Positions 15,677 to 17,847 of a stretch of DNA of 17,847 bases are shown one piece after another. Numbering within the stretch: the first letter of the stretch is position 1; every line of letters begins with the position of its first letter. The translations under genes and the position numbers were made by a program. The stretch spans positions 1-17,847 of the forward strand of contig JASHPP010000227.1 of the NCBI GenBank assembly GCA_030038035.1, in the 5' to 3' direction. The notes below the pieces were generated by a model. That model had not been told where the DNA came from and searched no databases. It saw nothing but the letters and a program-made list of their open reading frames with translations. This DNA is from Trebonia sp. GTDB taxonomy: Bacteria > Actinomycetota > Actinomycetes > Streptosporangiales > Streptosporangiaceae.

Positions 15677-17847
15677 TCAGGCGCGCGCGCCAGGCAGCGC
15701 CCCGAGGGCGGACTGTATCTCCGCGATTTCCGCGTCCAATTCGAGGCTTTCGAATATCGCCAGCGCGGCGATCCACGACTGGCGCGCCGCGTCCTGCTCG
15801 GCAGACATGAGGCGCGCCTGGCCGAGGTACTTCAGCGCGAGGGCCTGCCCAAGCAGGTCCCCGTTCGCACGGTGGACGCGGTGCGCTTCGGTCAGGCTCG
15901 CGATCGCCTCGTCCGGGCGGCGTGACTCCAGGTGAACGCGGCCCAGGTTGTGCAGCACGTGCCCTTGGCCGTATCCGGTGATTTCGCGCGATAGATCCCT
16001 GGCCTCGGTCAGGCAGGCAGCGGCTTCGTCGAGCCGGCCGAGTTCCAGGCAGAACTCGCCGTGGTTGTTCAGGCCGATCACAAGCAGCGAGGCGTTGCCG
16101 ACCTCCCGAAGCACCTCAAGGCAGCGCAGCGACTGTTCAAGCGCAGCCTCGGGTCCCCGCAGTGCGTGAAAGGCATCCGCCAGCGAGATGGCGGTCTGCG
16201 CCTCGCCCTGGCGGTCGCCGATCTCCCGGCGGATCGAAAGCGCCCGTTGAAGAGCGGGGAGCGCCTCGGTTTCCCGTATCTTGGCGAGCGCCTGCCCCAG
16301 GTTCTGCAGCGCCCACGCCTCTCCCTTGCGATGCCCCGCGATGCGGGCGTTGTCGGCCGCGATCCGGTGGACGATGATGCAATCTGCCCAGTTGTCACGC
16401 CGGTTGAACAGGGGGAACAGCGCCGTCGGCAGCCGCCAGGCCACGTCGTGCAGGCCGAGCGCCGCCGCCTGACGGGTCGCGGCGACAACGTTCACCCGCT
16501 CGCTGTCGTACCAGTCGAGGATGTCCGCGACCGAAGCGGGACGCGGCGGGGGCGAATCGGGCCGGTCCGCGAGCGGGACGTGGTAGCGGTGCGGCGATAC
16601 GACGCTGGCCCCCGCGTCGGCAGTGTCCAGGTACCAGCGCAGCAGCCGGCCGACCGCCTCGTCCCTGGCCGCCTCGGATTCCTCCGCCTGCGCGCGCTCG
16701 GTGGCGTAGAACCGGAGCAGGTCATGGAAGCGGTACCGGTCGGCCGCGGGCGACTCGAGCAGGTTGGTGTCGACGAGTGTCTCGAGCGCGTCCGCGATGT
16801 CGTCGTCAGGCACGCCGAGGAGGGCAGCGGCGGCCGGGAGGCTGACCGACGGTCCCTGCCAGAGGCCGAGCAAGCGGAATACGCGGGCTGGATCGGCAGC
16901 GGAGCCGGCCGCCTGGAGGCTGTCGTAGCTGACCTGGAAGCTAGCCCTGACCGCGAGGTCCCCGGTCTTGAGCTCGTCGAGGCGCCGCCGTTCGTCCCGC
17001 AGCCGGTGCGCCATCGTGGCGATTCCCCAGTGCCTGCGCGCCGCGAGGCGGGCCGCGCAGATCCGGATCGCGAGCGGCAGTCCCGCGCACGCGATCAGCA
17101 CCGCGGCCGTGGCGTCCGGTTCGGCGGCGGGCCGCTCGTCGTCGACGATCCGGGAGAACAGCGCGAGCGCCTCCGTGTCCTCCAGCACGTCCAGGTCGAC
17201 AAACCGGGTGCTCACCAGGTCCGGGGTGCTGTTGCGGGTCGTCACCAGGACCGCGCAGGAGGCGCTGCCCGGCAGCAGCGGCCTGACCTGGGCGGCGTCC
17301 TTGGCGTTGTCGAGCAAGACCAGCACCCGGCGACCGGTCAGCCGCGTGCGGTACAGCGCCGCGCGCTCGTCGTCGCCGGCCGGGACCTTGTTACCGTCCA
17401 CGCCGAGGTCCCGCAGGAACCGCGCCAGCACTTCGCCGGGCGCCGCCGGCTGCGAGCCGGCACCGAACAGGTCAACGTACAGCTGGCCATCGGGGAACAG
17501 CGCGCCGACCTGGTGCGCGGCGTGCACGGCGAGCGTTGTCTTGCCGAGGCCCCCGGCACCGGCCACGACGGCGATCCGCACCGCGCCGGGGCTGGCCGCG
17601 GCGGCCTCCTGGACCAGCATCTCGCACAGGTGCCTGACCTGGGTCTCGCGGCCGGTGAAGTCCCCGATGTCGGCAGGCAGCTGAGCCGGCCTCGGCAGCG
17701 GCGGACCGGCGGGCTCCTCCGCGGGCGCCGGTGCCGCGGGCGGCGCGGCGACCTCCCCGAACGTGCCGATCGAGATCGTGCCAGGCGCCCCGCCGAGCGG
17801 GATCTCATCGGCAGCGCCGCCCGTCGCCGCCCGGTCGCGGCCGGCCT
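15677..17847 (-). CDS. AfsR-type NB-ARC/TPR transcriptional regulator (N-terminus beyond the right edge)
   Basis: The frame is open from the right edge (first full codon at 17845) to TGA 15677, giving 722 residues of a longer protein. An Ala/Pro-rich linker leads into PAQLPADIGDFTGRE (about 55-69), the hallmark junction before the NB-ARC domain in AfsR-like regulators. The ATPase shows Walker A GAGGLGKTT (about 96-104), Walker B VLVLLDN, VLVTTRN, GLPLA (about 255-259) and YRFHDLLRFYA (about 371-381). Five TPR repeats of about 39-40 residues follow, between roughly residues 500 and 715. The family is an STAND switch: ligand or phosphorylation signals open an ATP-dependent activator. Whether the missing N-terminus is a SARP (winged helix plus BTAD) or another DNA-binding domain cannot be seen; the SARP-like operator next door favours SARP. 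ATG 17620 lies inside the conserved domain and is not the true start. Confidence 0.9.
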   Translation of the reverse strand, partial: AGRDRAATGGAADEIPLGGAPGTISIGTFGEVAAPPAAPAPAEEPAGPPLPRPAQLPADIGDFTGRETQVRHLCEMLVQEAAAASPGAVRIAVVAGAGGLGKTTLAVHAAHQVGALFPDGQLYVDLFGAGSQPAAPGEVLARFLRDLGVDGNKVPAGDDERAALYRTRLTGRRVLVLLDNAKDAAQVRPLLPGSASCAVLVTTRNSTPDLVSTRFVDLDVLEDTEALALFSRIVDDERPAAEPDATAAVLIACAGLPLAIRICAARLAARRHWGIATMAHRLRDERRRLDELKTGDLAVRASFQVSYDSLQAAGSAADPARVFRLLGLWQGPSVSLPAAAALLGVPDDDIADALETLVDTNLLESPAADRYRFHDLLRFYATERAQAEESEAARDEAVGRLLRWYLDTADAGASVVSPHRYHVPLADRPDSPPPRPASVADILDWYDSERVNVVAATRQAAALGLHDVAWRLPTALFPLFNRRDNWADCIIVHRIAADNARIAGHRKGEAWALQNLGQALAKIRETEALPALQRALSIRREIGDRQGEAQTAISLADAFHALRGPEAALEQSLRCLEVLREVGNASLLVIGLNNHGEFCLELGRLDEAAACLTEARDLSREITGYGQGHVLHNLGRVHLESRRPDEAIASLTEAHRVHRANGDLLGQALALKYLGQARLMSAEQDAARQSWIAALAIFESLELDAEIAEIQSALGALPGARA

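Noticed and set aside
15498..15776. A 137-codon version of the small peptide starting inside the regulator gene
   Set aside because: The extra residues have no repeat or family character and would cross the promoter. ATG 15497 has a good ribosome-binding site.
13990..15810. A 606-codon open frame on the plus strand
   Set aside because: It lies opposite rplY and pth, both with clear family motifs. Its translation is Arg/Gly/Ala-rich with no domain, as expected for a GC-rich antisense shadow.

Overview
The window comes from a high-GC actinobacterium. Codon third positions are almost all G/C, GTG starts are common, the complex I subunits (NuoE tail, NuoB, NuoA) have the actinobacterial form, and a menaquinone-reductase-type gene sits in front of nuoA. 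I cannot name the genus. Every gene I can support lies on the minus strand, so biological order runs from high to low coordinates. I see no tRNA or rRNA, CRISPR array, transposase or phage gene.

Region 1 (17847 down to about 15293): the C-terminal 722 residues of an AfsR-type NB-ARC/TPR regulator, whose N-terminus lies beyond the right edge. A 179-bp gap follows, holding a TACAAT -10 box preceded by two direct repeats with an 11-bp period, the layout of a SARP-activator operator. Next comes a 44-residue acidic peptide made largely of TAVPE repeats, then a perfect 15-bp hairpin. The whole resembles the Streptomyces afsR-afsS pair and is the most novel-looking part of the window.

Region 2 (15279 to 8134): a probable operon rplY - pth/cysQ - cysD - cysN - S9 peptidase - menG. 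It mixes translation (L25, peptidyl-tRNA hydrolase), sulfate activation (CysD and CysN make APS, CysQ hydrolyses PAP-type nucleotides), a cytosolic acyl-peptidase-like hydrolase and the last methylation of menaquinone synthesis. Pth and CysQ are joined in one open frame. The junction keeps an out-of-frame TAATG and a strong internal ribosome-binding site, so the fusion looks recent or caused by one extra C. cysQ also contains a cluster of G/C homopolymers forming two hairpins.

Region 3 (8133 to 1): a 113-bp intergenic region with a perfect Rex-type operator (TTGTGAA-N4-TTCACAA), then menJ-like geranylgeranyl/menaquinone reductase, then nuoA-B-C-D-E-F and the first 515 codons of nuoG, tightly packed or overlapping from nuoA onward. 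MenG and MenJ make and tailor the menaquinone that complex I reduces. The Rex site suggests that the NADH/NAD+ ratio controls menJ and nuo together.
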